Position numbers and translations under genes: made by a program. A DNA stretch of 64,000 bases, taken from NCBI RefSeq assembly GCF_014596935.1, contig NZ_JACVXC010000002.1, forward strand, positions 441,559 to 505,558, given 5' to 3'. The first letter of the stretch is position 1; every line of letters begins with the position of its first letter. Source of the DNA: Aestuariibaculum suncheonense (lineage in GTDB: Bacteria > Bacteroidota > Bacteroidia > Flavobacteriales > Flavobacteriaceae). Below, piece by piece: positions 1-9,270 of this stretch. The notes below the pieces were generated by a model. It worked only from the letters and a program-made list of their open reading frames with translations, did no database searches and was not told where the DNA came from.

Positions 1-921
1 CCGGTGTATACCGAAACCCAAACCCTAAATGTTGTATTACCAGAAGCTGTAACTGGTGGTGGCGCTTACGAGGTTTCTACATGGGGTGTTGTTGGTTCTG
101 GTTACAACAATTGGGGCGCATTTGCCGATGCCAAATTTTACACAACCGCAACCGATGGGGTAATTGTTTCTTATGTAAACTTAGTGGATGGAGAAATTAA
201 ATTCCGTGAAAACAACGCCTGGGATAGTAATTTAGGTGATGCCAATATGGACGGTATTTTAGATAGCGATGCCGATAATAATATTGCGGTAACTGCTGGT
301 GATTATAAAATTACAATCAATACCAATGATAACTCTTACTCTATCGAAGAATTCTCTTGGGGAATTGTCGGTTCTGGATATAACAACTGGGGAGAAACGC
401 CTGATGCTAAATTATATTACGATTATACAACCGACACCTTCAAAGCTAGTGTTCAATTATTAGATGGGGAAATTAAATTTAGAATGAACAACACTTGGGG
501 AGGCGACTTAGGAGATGCCAACCTGGATGGCATTTTAGACGCCGATGCCGATAACAACATAGCTGTTACCGAAGGGCATTATTTGGTAACTTTAGATTTA
601 AAAGATAATTCATATTCTATTGAAGAGGCTACCGTTTGGGGAGCTGTTGGTTCGGGCTATAATAATTGGGGAGAAACGCCTGATGCTGCCTTAAACGAAA
701 TTCAACCTGGAGTTTGGTTTGCCGAAAATATTACTTTAGTTGATGGTGAACTTAAATTCAGACCAAACAATACCTGGAATGGCGATTATGGAGATGCCAA
801 TCAAGATAATATTCTTGATCAAGATCCCGATAACAATATTGCTGTTACAGCCGGTAACTATGTCATCAGTATTGATTTTAACGATGCTGATGGTCCTAAA
901 TATTATTTAGGAAAACGATAA
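1..921 (+). CDS. SusE/SusF-like starch-binding outer-membrane protein, 3' part
   Basis: The reading frame is open to the left edge, so the N-terminus lies outside the window. What remains is about 306 residues built from three tandem repeats of 92-93 residues, each starting with a Trp-Gly-x-Val-Gly-Ser-Gly-Tyr-Asn-Asn-Trp-Gly block (DNA positions 82, 358 and 637). This is the C-terminal module of SusE/SusF-type surface lipoproteins, which bind malto-oligosaccharides next to the SusC/SusD importer. Each repeat holds an Asp/Asn-rich loop (GDANxDGILDxDADNNI) that looks like a calcium-binding loop. A secreted amylase follows directly, which supports a starch locus. The family call is by recognition; ligand and calcium binding are inferred. 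Confidence 0.8.
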   Translation, partial: PVYTETQTLNVVLPEAVTGGGAYEVSTWGVVGSGYNNWGAFADAKFYTTATDGVIVSYVNLVDGEIKFRENNAWDSNLGDANMDGILDSDADNNIAVTAGDYKITINTNDNSYSIEEFSWGIVGSGYNNWGETPDAKLYYDYTTDTFKASVQLLDGEIKFRMNNTWGGDLGDANLDGILDADADNNIAVTEGHYLVTLDLKDNSYSIEEATVWGAVGSGYNNWGETPDAALNEIQPGVWFAENITLVDGELKFRPNNTWNGDYGDANQDNILDQDPDNNIAVTAGNYVISIDFNDADGPKYYLGKR

Positions 922-957
922 AATATGGTGACTAATTCATATTTCTAATGTAATGAT

Positions 958-1001
958 TAAAAGGGTTGTGTTGCTTTATGATAACGCAACCCTTTTTGTT
1001 T
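958..1001 (+). terminator. Rho-independent terminator after the SusE/F-like gene
   Basis: An inverted repeat (agggttgtgtt / aacgcaaccct) with a short loop is followed by a T run. It lies between the SusE/F-like gene and the amylase, so the amylase may get only read-through transcription from upstream or have its own start. Confidence 0.7.
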
Positions 1002-1015
1002 AAACTTTAAACAAC

Positions 1016-3904
1016 ATGAAAAAATTAATAACAATATTTCTGATCTTTGTTGTATTCTTCAGCCGTGCTCAAGTGCAAGCCGTAGATTTCACAATAGCAC
1101 CTAATCCGTTTAACGAAGACGATAGTATTACAATAACCTTTGATGGTGCTACAATAGATGAATCAGCATGGGGCGTAACCGATAATGCCTTATACCTGTG
1201 GTCTTGGTCTTATGACACCAATTTAGCAAATCAGCAAGATTGTCCTACAAATGGAAGTTGGGACAACTCTGACGAAAACAATCGTTTAACTTATAATGCA
1301 ACTGCCGATGCATATACTATTACATTCACTCCAACTACATTTTACAACCGAACTGGTATCGGACAAATAGGTTTCCTTATAAAAGCCAAAGATGGTTCAG
1401 GCCAAAAACAATCCCAAGATGAACTTGTTAATGTTGGTACATTTCTTGTTTCATTAACAGCTCCTTCACTTACAACTTCTATTATAAATAGTGGTGATAA
1501 TATTTCTGTTTCTGCCACCAATACAGGAGGAAATGCCGACTATATACTAAAAGCCAATGGTGTAACTGTAAACACGCAAAACAGTATTGCTTCCTATTCC
1601 TATACGGACACAAATATTACTGAAAACAAAAATTACACGCTAGAAGTAACCCTTTCAGGTGAAACTAAAATCAAAACATTTTCGGCTATTATAGATCCGG
1701 TAACAGTTTCTGAAATTATGCCTGAAACTTATCTGGATGGTATCACCTACGACCAAAACGATCCTACAAAAGCAACTCTTGTGTTATATTCTCCAGGTAA
1801 AGATTTTGTATACGTAGCAGGAAGTTTTAATAATTGGCAACCTGATGCGAGCTACGCCATGAAACGCGATCCGTCTCGCAACAGTAAATTCTGGATAACC
1901 TTAACTGGATTAACACCTGGTCAAATTGAAACTTACCAATATTGGGCGGTAGATAAAACACCTTTAACGAACTCACCGGCTTTAGTAAAAACTGCCGATC
2001 CGTATTCTACTTTGGTTTTATCTCCTTTTGACGACCCTTATATTCCGGCAAACTCCTACCCTGATTTACCAGAATATCCTCAAGGACAAGAACGCGAGGT
2101 TACTGTGCTTCAAACCGGACAATCCGATTATAACTGGCAAGTAACTAATTTCACAAAACCCAAAAAAGAAGACTTAGTGATTTACGAGGTATTAATCCGC
2201 GACTTTAACTCTAACAGAACATTTCAGGATATCATAGACCGAATAGATTATTTTAAAAACTTAAATATTAACGCCATAGAACTTATGCCCGTTATGGAGT
2301 TTGAAGGCAATGAAAGTTGGGGTTATAACACTGCCTTCCATATGGCGCTTGACAAATTTTACGGTACCGAAGCTAAATTTAAAGAATTAATTGACACCTG
2401 TCACCAAAACGGCATTGCTGTCATTTTAGATCTTGCTTTAAATCATGCCTTCGGAAGAAATCCAATTGTGCGTTTATGGATGGAAGATGCCGATGGTGAT
2501 GGCTGGGGAGACCCAAGCCCTGAAAACCCGTATTTCAATCAAACGCCGAAACATTCATATAACGTGGGCTCTGATTTCAACCATTCTAACGGATTTACAA
2601 AAACCTATTCCAAACGCGTGGTAAAACACTGGATCGAAGACTTTAAAATCGATGGGATTCGGTGGGATTTAACCAAAGGCTTTACACAAAACTGTGAAAA
2701 TAATGAAGGTTGTACCAACGACTATAATGCCGATCGCGTGGCTGTTTTAAAAGAATATGCCGATTATAGCTGGAGTTTAGACCCAGACCATTACGTGATT
2801 TTTGAACACCTTGGTGCAGACTGGGATGCCAATAATGACGGACAAACCTCTAGAGATGAAGAAACAGAATGGGCGAACTACCGTATCGACGAAGGTAAAG
2901 GCATCATGCTTTGGGGAAATTTAAACCACCAATATAACGAGCTAACTATGGGGTATGCCGGAGATATTACCGAAATGGGTCATACTTCTCGTGGATACAC
3001 AGCGCCTCGATTAGTGGGGTATGCAGAAAGTCATGATGAAGAACGATTGATGTACAAAAACCTGCAATACGGCAACAGTAATACCGATTACAGTGTAACT
3101 AATCTGGAAACTGCCTTGTCCAGAATGTCGGCTTTAGGCGCCGTTTCATTAACCATTCCCGGACCAAAAATGATTTGGCATTTTGGAGAATTAGGTATGG
3201 AAAACTCTATATTCACCTGTAACAATGGTTCAGTAAACACTTCTGATGATGCCACTAACGGTGATTGTAAATTAGACACCAAACCTCAACCTCAATGGAT
3301 CAATAGTTGGTTGAGCGATGCTACTCGCAGTCAGATTTATAACGATTGGGCTCGCATCAACAATTTAAAAATTAATGAACCCGTTTTTGAAGGTAACTAC
3401 ACTATAAGTTCCGGAAATTTGACGCCTAGAATTAGTATTTTCACTGGTGATGAAAACACTCCGGGGACAACTTTAAAAAACGTAATCATCATTGCGAATT
3501 TTGATATCGTTACCCAAACTATAAACCCTAATTTCCCATATTCAGGAACATGGTACGATTTAATGGATGGTTCTATTATCAATGCAGCCACCTCTAGCCT
3601 TCAATTAAAGCCAGGCGAATTTAAAATCTATGGAAACCAAAACAGTACATTATCGGTTTCTAATAAGTCACAATTAATAGATTTCAGATTATATCCTAAT
3701 CCAACCTCAACGAAGTTTAAGGTCAATCAGAACATTCAAACATTAGAAATCTATGACATGACAGGAAAACTAATTCAACAATTTAGTGGAAATTTCTTAA
3801 AAGGTTCAGATTTTAACATATCAAACCTTTCTAAAAACATTTATCTCATTAAAATTGTAAATGATTTAGGAGATACTGGTATTTCTAAATTAGTTAAATT
3901 ATAA
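1016..3904 (+). CDS. Secreted GH13 alpha-amylase with T9SS sorting domain
   Basis: A 962-residue exported enzyme that cleaves alpha-1,4-glucans. Residues 1-22 are a signal peptide. An N-terminal beta domain and a CBM48-like domain (about 255-320, with VAGSFNNWQPD) precede the GH13 barrel. The four GH13 signatures are visible: region I DLALNH at 472-477, region II GIRWDLTK with nucleophile Asp551, region III IFEHLGAD with acid/base Glu597, and region IV AESHDEE with His673-Asp674. The last 75 or so residues (YPNPTS, then YDMTGKLI and a final KLVKL) are a type A T9SS C-terminal sorting domain, so the enzyme is probably secreted or anchored on the cell surface. It sits behind a SusE/F-like gene, as in flavobacterial starch loci. 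Confidence 0.93.
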   Translation: MKKLITIFLIFVVFFSRAQVQAVDFTIAPNPFNEDDSITITFDGATIDESAWGVTDNALYLWSWSYDTNLANQQDCPTNGSWDNSDENNRLTYNATADAYTITFTPTTFYNRTGIGQIGFLIKAKDGSGQKQSQDELVNVGTFLVSLTAPSLTTSIINSGDNISVSATNTGGNADYILKANGVTVNTQNSIASYSYTDTNITENKNYTLEVTLSGETKIKTFSAIIDPVTVSEIMPETYLDGITYDQNDPTKATLVLYSPGKDFVYVAGSFNNWQPDASYAMKRDPSRNSKFWITLTGLTPGQIETYQYWAVDKTPLTNSPALVKTADPYSTLVLSPFDDPYIPANSYPDLPEYPQGQEREVTVLQTGQSDYNWQVTNFTKPKKEDLVIYEVLIRDFNSNRTFQDIIDRIDYFKNLNINAIELMPVMEFEGNESWGYNTAFHMALDKFYGTEAKFKELIDTCHQNGIAVILDLALNHAFGRNPIVRLWMEDADGDGWGDPSPENPYFNQTPKHSYNVGSDFNHSNGFTKTYSKRVVKHWIEDFKIDGIRWDLTKGFTQNCENNEGCTNDYNADRVAVLKEYADYSWSLDPDHYVIFEHLGADWDANNDGQTSRDEETEWANYRIDEGKGIMLWGNLNHQYNELTMGYAGDITEMGHTSRGYTAPRLVGYAESHDEERLMYKNLQYGNSNTDYSVTNLETALSRMSALGAVSLTIPGPKMIWHFGELGMENSIFTCNNGSVNTSDDATNGDCKLDTKPQPQWINSWLSDATRSQIYNDWARINNLKINEPVFEGNYTISSGNLTPRISIFTGDENTPGTTLKNVIIIANFDIVTQTINPNFPYSGTWYDLMDGSIINAATSSLQLKPGEFKIYGNQNSTLSVSNKSQLIDFRLYPNPTSTKFKVNQNIQTLEIYDMTGKLIQQFSGNFLKGSDFNISNLSKNIYLIKIVNDLGDTGISKLVKL

Positions 3905-3925
3905 AAATCCACTCACCCTAGAAAC

Positions 3926-3957
3926 AAAAAGGATCCTGAAAACAGGATCCTTTTTTA
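3926..3957 (+). terminator. Rho-independent terminator after the amylase
   Basis: A perfect stem (aaaaggatcctg / caggatcctttt) with a four-base loop and a T tail begins about 20 bases after the amylase stop. It closes the starch locus. Confidence 0.88.
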
Positions 3958-4139
3958 TTTATTTCAACTTAACCCACAGAGCAACAATTCATAACAAAAA
4001 ACCTAAAGAATAATCAATTTAACAATATTGATATTGAAAATTTGATAAAATAAGATTATCTTAATGGTTAAATGATATTTATCATAATTTTTAAAAACCT
4101 CATCCTCTAACTTTACTATATATTTAAAACTAATTACTC

Positions 4140-4967
4140 ATGAAAAATATATTATTACCCACAGACTTTTCAGACAACGCTTGGAACGCTATCGTTTATG
4201 CTCTTAAGCTGTATGCCGATGAGCCTAGTACATTTTATATTTTAAATTCAGCGACTATTCAAACAGCTTCTTACGGCACGCTTTCAAGTAAACTAAAAGA
4301 TATTGTAAAAGACAATAGTAAAAAAGAATTGGAAGCATTAAAAAATCTTGTTGAGACATGCGACCATAATGCAAATCATGAATTTCATTTTTTACAGGGT
4401 GCAGAAGACATGGTAACCTGTATGCGAAAGATTGTAAAAGAAAAAAGTATCGATCTTATTGTTATGGGAACCCGTGGCGCCTCAGGTGCTAAAGAGTTTT
4501 TCTTTGGAAGTAATACCATTCAAGTCGTTAACCACGTTCATGATTGTCCGGTTTTGGTTATTCCTGAAGATTACGATTTTAATGCCCCTAAACAAGTGGC
4601 GTTTCCAACAGATTTTAATAGAAACTATAGTGAAACAGAATTAGCCCCAATAAAACAATTTGCAGATTTATTCAATTCTAAGATTAGAATCTTACATATT
4701 AACGTAGAAGAAGAATTGACCGAAAATCAGAAAAATAATTTAGAGCAACTTAAAACACTTTTAGCAGATTACGACCATAGTTTCCATTGGATGCCAAACT
4801 ATTCTACAAAAGCTTCTGAAATAAACGATTTTATTGAAGAACTTAACATCGATGCCTTAACTATGGTTAATTACAAACATAGTTTCATTGAAGATATTAT
4901 TAAAGAACCCGTTATAAAACGCATCGGATTTCATCCAATAGTTCCGTTTTTAGTGATTCCTAAATAA
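4140..4967 (+). CDS. Tandem universal stress protein (two UspA domains)
   Basis: A 275-residue cytoplasmic protein made of two Usp folds. The first domain starts MKNILLPTDFSDNAW and ends with the nucleotide-binding signature GTRGASGAKEFFFGSNT followed by CPVLVIPE. The second starts about residue 153 (VAFPTDFNRNYSE) and lacks a clear G-2x-G-9x-G(S/T) loop, so only the first half is likely to bind ATP. Tandem Usp proteins of this size are common in Bacteroidota and help survival under starvation or redox stress. It is a single-gene unit with its own terminator. The precise signal is unknown. Confidence 0.9.
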   Translation: MKNILLPTDFSDNAWNAIVYALKLYADEPSTFYILNSATIQTASYGTLSSKLKDIVKDNSKKELEALKNLVETCDHNANHEFHFLQGAEDMVTCMRKIVKEKSIDLIVMGTRGASGAKEFFFGSNTIQVVNHVHDCPVLVIPEDYDFNAPKQVAFPTDFNRNYSETELAPIKQFADLFNSKIRILHINVEEELTENQKNNLEQLKTLLADYDHSFHWMPNYSTKASEINDFIEELNIDALTMVNYKHSFIEDIIKEPVIKRIGFHPIVPFLVIPK

Positions 4968-5012
4968 CTTTAATAAACATTATTAAAACACATTTCGAGG
5001 TCACTCTTGAAC

Positions 5013-5066
5013 AGCATAAAGCAAACCATCACCCCCTGTTTATGTTTGCTTTATGCTTTTTTTATT
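5013..5066 (+). terminator. Rho-independent terminator after the usp gene
   Basis: A 14-base perfect stem (agcataaagcaaac / gtttgctttatgct) encloses a loop of 17 bases and runs into a T-rich tail. Confidence 0.88.
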
Positions 5067-5181
5067 TACCTAAAACACAGTTAGATTATTGCTATTCCAT
5101 CCATTTTAAACTAAACTATTTCGTACATTTATACAAGCAAGTTTCTGAAAACGATTGTATCAACTGTAATTCGAGTTTATA

Positions 5182-6024
5182 ATGAAAAAGCATTACTTAA
5201 CCTTAGTCTTTTCACTACTGAGTTCTTTAGTTTTAATGGCACAGGACTCCATAGCTTCTCCCTCATTACAAAAAAATATACCGGATTGGTACACAAATAA
5301 ATTTGAATTTCATCTTGGAGCATTCTTTCCTTTAAACAACACACAAGTAAGAGTTGGAAGTAATAACAGCGGCAAAGGAACCCTGTTAGATCTTGAAGAT
5401 AATCTCGGATTTTCTAAATACACTACGTCGTTTTTCGGCACAGCTTCCTGGCAGGTTTCTAAACGTTCGCGGTTTGACTTAAACTATTTTTATTTAAGTC
5501 GTTCAACGCGTTATACCATAGATAAAGATATTGTTTTTGGAGAAAACACCTATCATGCTGATGCTGAGATTGAGGCCTTTTTTAACACTCAAATTTTACG
5601 ATTTTCATACGGTTATGCTATTATCTACAAACCAAAATATCAAATAGGAGCCTTAATTGGTACACACGTATTATTTGGCGATATTGGACTTCGAGCAGAA
5701 ACTAACATTGGTTCTGGTGAAATTAAAGACAATTTAGATTTTACAGCCCCTCTGCCCGATATTGGAATCTGGAACAAATTCCTGATTACTAAAAAACTTG
5801 GTCTCTATAGTAACGTTAATTATTTGTCGCTTAAGATAAATAATATTCAAGGGCGGATACTGAGCTACAATGCTGCCCTGTCTTACAATTTAATACCCAA
5901 AGTGAATTTAAATCTGGGGTATACCGGACTTAATTTCAGAGTGGATATTGAAAAAGAAAAGTTAAATGGCTTTTTAAAATGGGGCTATAATGGACCAACC
6001 ATCACAGCCATGTATGCTTTTTAG
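5182..6024 (+). CDS. Outer-membrane beta-barrel protein, function unknown
   Basis: A 280-residue exported protein. Residues 1-20 form a signal peptide (cut after Met-Ala-Gln). The mature part alternates polar and aromatic residues, is rich in Tyr, Phe and Asn, and ends in Phe (AMYAF), as expected of an OM barrel that needs BAM recognition. No plug, enzyme motif or lipobox is seen. It converges on the DUF481 gene, with 16 bases between the stops. I do not recognise a named family, so porin or structural roles are both possible. Confidence 0.72.
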   Translation: MKKHYLTLVFSLLSSLVLMAQDSIASPSLQKNIPDWYTNKFEFHLGAFFPLNNTQVRVGSNNSGKGTLLDLEDNLGFSKYTTSFFGTASWQVSKRSRFDLNYFYLSRSTRYTIDKDIVFGENTYHADAEIEAFFNTQILRFSYGYAIIYKPKYQIGALIGTHVLFGDIGLRAETNIGSGEIKDNLDFTAPLPDIGIWNKFLITKKLGLYSNVNYLSLKINNIQGRILSYNAALSYNLIPKVNLNLGYTGLNFRVDIEKEKLNGFLKWGYNGPTITAMYAF

Positions 6025-6040
6025 ATAATTCGTGTTTTAA

Positions 6041-7117
6041 TTACAGTTCCCAACCAAAAGTCGCCTGAAAAACATAATCATCTTTAGAGGCATCTTGCAC
6101 TGGCTGATTATCGAAGTTATAGGTTACCCCTAATTTTATAAAGAAATCCAACGGCAAATCGTATTTTAAATCCAATTTATAATCTAACCTAAAACGATTT
6201 TTTTCCGTGATACTTGGATAAGCTATAATATTGGTTAGTAAATCGAAATCTTTAATATCAAATAAATTAAGCTCTAACGATCCAAAAGCCTCCAAACTGT
6301 TTCGGTTTGTTGCCAAATCATCCGAGAAACGCTCATTATTCAATGCTAAACCAGCAATGGCTCCAAAATACAAATAATTAGTATGTATGAAATAATTACC
6401 AAAACCAAGTCTATTAGTTAACCTGAAATCTATTTTTTGCTCATCATTAGCTAAATATTCCGAATTAAATATGGCCAACATGTCATTCTTTAAAAAATAG
6501 GTAAATCTAATATTCGCATCAGTTCTATGAATTTCATTACTACCATCCTGTTTACTCCTTACCGAGTTATAACTTCCCATAAGTTGCCAATAATTAGCAG
6601 TGTATCCAATTTTACTTCGAACATTCAATTGCCTTAAATTATTACTTTTCGTTAAGTTAAACCCAACTGATAACGAAGCATCCAATCTAGAAACAAAGCT
6701 AGATTTTACAGATTTTATAAAGACAATATCCTGAATATTTACAACACGACCATTTTCTGAATTGGCCAATTTTACTTTACCTTTTGCTCCTACCGATTTT
6801 AGAGTTGTGTTATAGCGATCTCCATTTTTTAAAGTGATGAGAAACATTTGATTTCCATAAACTTCAACAACTTCTAACCATGTTATCTTAAAATCAGAGT
6901 CACTATAATCGGTTTCAATACCCAAAACACCGTTTTGCATAGTTTTAATCTCACCAACAATACGGTTATTATTTTTAAGAACCAGCGTATCATTTTGTGC
7001 CCAAAGATTATATCCACAATACATTAACGCAGTAAAAAATAAAATTTTCAACTTGATAGAATTAAGCGTGTTTACCGTTTTTTTTAAATTAAACCGACAC
7101 AGACTATTAGCTCCCAT
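6041..7117 (-). CDS. DUF481 family outer-membrane protein
   Basis: A 358-residue protein. After a hydrophobic signal segment ending in LWAQ (about residue 40) there is a small N-terminal beta domain (NNNRIVGEIKTMQNGVLGIE and NGDRYNTTLKSV) and then a barrel of the DUF481 type (SRLDASLSVGFNLTKSNN through the final FGWEL). The role of DUF481 proteins is not settled. The n-region before the hydrophobic core is long (about 24 residues), so the true start may lie further in at a non-ATG codon. It follows the next gene upstream by 28 bases, probably as the last gene of a three-gene OM-protein operon. Confidence 0.8.
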   Translation of the reverse strand: MGANSLCRFNLKKTVNTLNSIKLKILFFTALMYCGYNLWAQNDTLVLKNNNRIVGEIKTMQNGVLGIETDYSDSDFKITWLEVVEVYGNQMFLITLKNGDRYNTTLKSVGAKGKVKLANSENGRVVNIQDIVFIKSVKSSFVSRLDASLSVGFNLTKSNNLRQLNVRSKIGYTANYWQLMGSYNSVRSKQDGSNEIHRTDANIRFTYFLKNDMLAIFNSEYLANDEQKIDFRLTNRLGFGNYFIHTNYLYFGAIAGLALNNERFSDDLATNRNSLEAFGSLELNLFDIKDFDLLTNIIAYPSITEKNRFRLDYKLDLKYDLPLDFFIKLGVTYNFDNQPVQDASKDDYVFQATFGWEL

Positions 7118-7145
7118 AAGCTCGTTTTTATTAAATTATAATATT

Positions 7146-7856
7146 TTAATCTTGTTTATCCTTTCCTTTTCTTCCTAACGGAATATTAGCGTATACCGCC
7201 CATTGTTGATGCACTTGTCTTCCAGAAACATCAATCACATCACTAAAACCACCATAATAGCGTAGCCCTACCGAAGTCGTTTTTAACGGCGCTATATAGT
7301 ACCCAATACCTACAATCCATCCAAAATCCCAAAGGTTAACCATATCTTTAATGTTCCTTTTCAACTCTAAGTTACCTTCAGGTGTATCGGCTTCAAAAAC
7401 ATCATTAGCCTTGATACGCATGGAAACATGCGGACCTGCTTCGGCATAAACCCCAATTGGTGTTAAATATTGAATAGCTATTGGTATGCTTAAATACTTA
7501 ATTTCTCTGGATACTTTACCATTGGCATACAAGGCATCTAAATGTTCATCACCTAGAGAATATACCGGAATATCTCCTGCTCCGCGAGTATATTTTGCCA
7601 GCATTTCCGTTTGTGCTCTAAACTTATCACTTATCTTATAATTAAAATTTAAGCCAAGGTTAAAAGCATTTAAACTTCCGGATTCGGGAAGGTTAGATAA
7701 ATCATTCCAGGAATAATTCAGGTGAACTCCAAAAATTAATTTTTCAGAATTTAAGTCATCTCCAAAAATTAAACCCAACAAAATTTGGGCTGGTGCTTTG
7801 TTACTCAACAAAAGCATAAACACGATTAAAAACTGTGGTACATATTTTTTCATCAT
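7146..7856 (-). CDS. Outer-membrane beta-barrel protein (PorT-like fold)
   Basis: A 236-residue protein with a signal peptide (MMKKYVPQ then a Leu-rich core, cut near KAPAQ) and a mature part typical of the small eight-stranded outer-membrane barrel domain found throughout Bacteroidota: GLNFNYKISDKFRAQTEML, YLSIPIAIQYLTPIGVYAEA and VGLRYYGGFSDV. The strand that reads IPIAIQY followed by AEAGP is a hallmark of this group. It overlaps the upstream gene by four bases, so the two are translationally coupled. Function is not known. Confidence 0.78.
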   Translation of the reverse strand: MMKKYVPQFLIVFMLLLSNKAPAQILLGLIFGDDLNSEKLIFGVHLNYSWNDLSNLPESGSLNAFNLGLNFNYKISDKFRAQTEMLAKYTRGAGDIPVYSLGDEHLDALYANGKVSREIKYLSIPIAIQYLTPIGVYAEAGPHVSMRIKANDVFEADTPEGNLELKRNIKDMVNLWDFGWIVGIGYYIAPLKTTSVGLRYYGGFSDVIDVSGRQVHQQWAVYANIPLGRKGKDKQD

Positions 7857-8932
7857 TTCTTTTTAAATAAGCTTTCAAATCGATAATTCACCATAATCAG
7901 GAAAGAAGTGCGTTTTCCAAAAGTTCCTAACTCTGTTCTAAGTTGCCAGTGTTTATTGTGCTGATACTGGGCTCCGAAAATTAAATTCCATGGCTTTGCC
8001 AGTTCTTTATCTAGCGTATAGGTGATGTTAGCATCACCTACATCTACCCCGCTTAAATGATCGTCTATTCTATTAATTATTTGATTCGCTATAATTTGCT
8101 GTGTAAGAGGTAATCCGTCGGCCCATTCTTCTAAGCGATTTATAAAACCTTCCTGAAGACCTTCGGCACCATTAGGAAACAGATCTTTAATTTTTATACT
8201 TCCGCTGGTATCGCCTTTAATATTTTGACGAAATGCCCCAAACCAAACAGCTAAACCTCTATCTGCTCGTTGCGGATTTACAAAATTATGCCCCAGACGA
8301 ATATCTAAATTATGAGCTGGAACCGGCTCAACCAAAGCATCAATATCTCCGTAATTAAAATTATTATCAACCACAAAAAACAGTGGACCAAAACCACCTG
8401 CTACCGTAAAACCAAACCCCATACTGGTGACATTAAAATGCTGTGTGGTAGAGAAATCGACCGGTCTGACTAAAGGAACAGCAGTACTACTTGAACCAAC
8501 GCCAAATATGCCATAAACATTTAAAAACGGTAAGACCCACATATCTGGTCGGAATGTAACTGCTTCGGTTCTAGCTTCAATAGTTCCAAACTTTATAAAC
8601 CCACTTAAATCAACAGGATCTGAATCATTAAAACCGATTAAAGTCCGTTTAATATTTACATCCTGAACCTGCGTGTAATACGCCGTACTCAATCCATAAG
8701 TAAAAGGGATATCGAATCCTTTTTTATAGGCTTGTTTGGCTAAAATAGGAAAGGTATAAGGGTATTCTCTCCTTTGCAAACTATCATGATATGCCTTATG
8801 ATAAGGGTTTAACTCCTTAGATGTATACTGCCCGTAACTAGAATTAGCAAGCAATAAAACGAATAAAATCAAGGTAACGCCATTAAAAAAAGAAAAAACA
8901 ATTTTTAAAATAAAGAGTAACTGATGTTGCAT
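7853..8932 (-). CDS. Exported OM protein of unknown function
   Basis: I start this at the ATG at 8932 because it gives a normal signal peptide (MQHQLLFILK, long hydrophobic core, cut after SSYGQ). An ATG at 8995 would add 21 residues that do not fit a signal sequence. The mature protein is about 325 residues, with strands such as TFRPDMWVLPFLNVYGIFGVG and WQLRTELGTFGKRTSFLIM, and it ends in a barrel-like strand. I do not recognise the family. It is first in a likely operon with the PorT-like and DUF481 genes, which suggests one envelope function for all three. Confidence 0.72.
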   Translation of the reverse strand: MQHQLLFILKIVFSFFNGVTLILFVLLLANSSYGQYTSKELNPYHKAYHDSLQRREYPYTFPILAKQAYKKGFDIPFTYGLSTAYYTQVQDVNIKRTLIGFNDSDPVDLSGFIKFGTIEARTEAVTFRPDMWVLPFLNVYGIFGVGSSSTAVPLVRPVDFSTTQHFNVTSMGFGFTVAGGFGPLFFVVDNNFNYGDIDALVEPVPAHNLDIRLGHNFVNPQRADRGLAVWFGAFRQNIKGDTSGSIKIKDLFPNGAEGLQEGFINRLEEWADGLPLTQQIIANQIINRIDDHLSGVDVGDANITYTLDKELAKPWNLIFGAQYQHNKHWQLRTELGTFGKRTSFLIMVNYRFESLFKKK

Positions 8933-9228
8933 ATGCCAGACTGATTTTCTACTTAAATCTAAGAAAAAAAACACAAAATAGTTCATAAAAAACAACTTAA
9001 CTTAAGATTAATCAATAAATTATATTTCATCTTTTCAACAAACTTTATCTTCATTTTACAAATTTTATCATTCAAAAATCCAACTATAAAGATCATATCA
9101 ATTTCAACCGAGTTTATATAATTCTTAATAAGTCTTTTGTTTTACACTATTTTCCAAAGTCAAAAAGAATACTTACTGAAAAAAATTGAAAAGCATTCTA
9201 TTATAGTTCATAATTATTTACCAATAAC

Positions 9229-9236
9229 TAAATTTG
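9229..9236 (+). promoter_or_regulatory. Candidate -7 element for the PHP-ACT gene
   Basis: TAAATTTG fits the Bacteroidota -7 consensus TAnnTTTG and lies about 35 bases before the start codon. No TTG is found at the usual -33 distance, so this is a moderate call. The rest of the interval 8933-9270 is AT-rich and I see no gene in it. Confidence 0.5.
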
Positions 9237-9270
9237 CCTCTTTAAATGCATTTTAAACACATTTTGGTTT

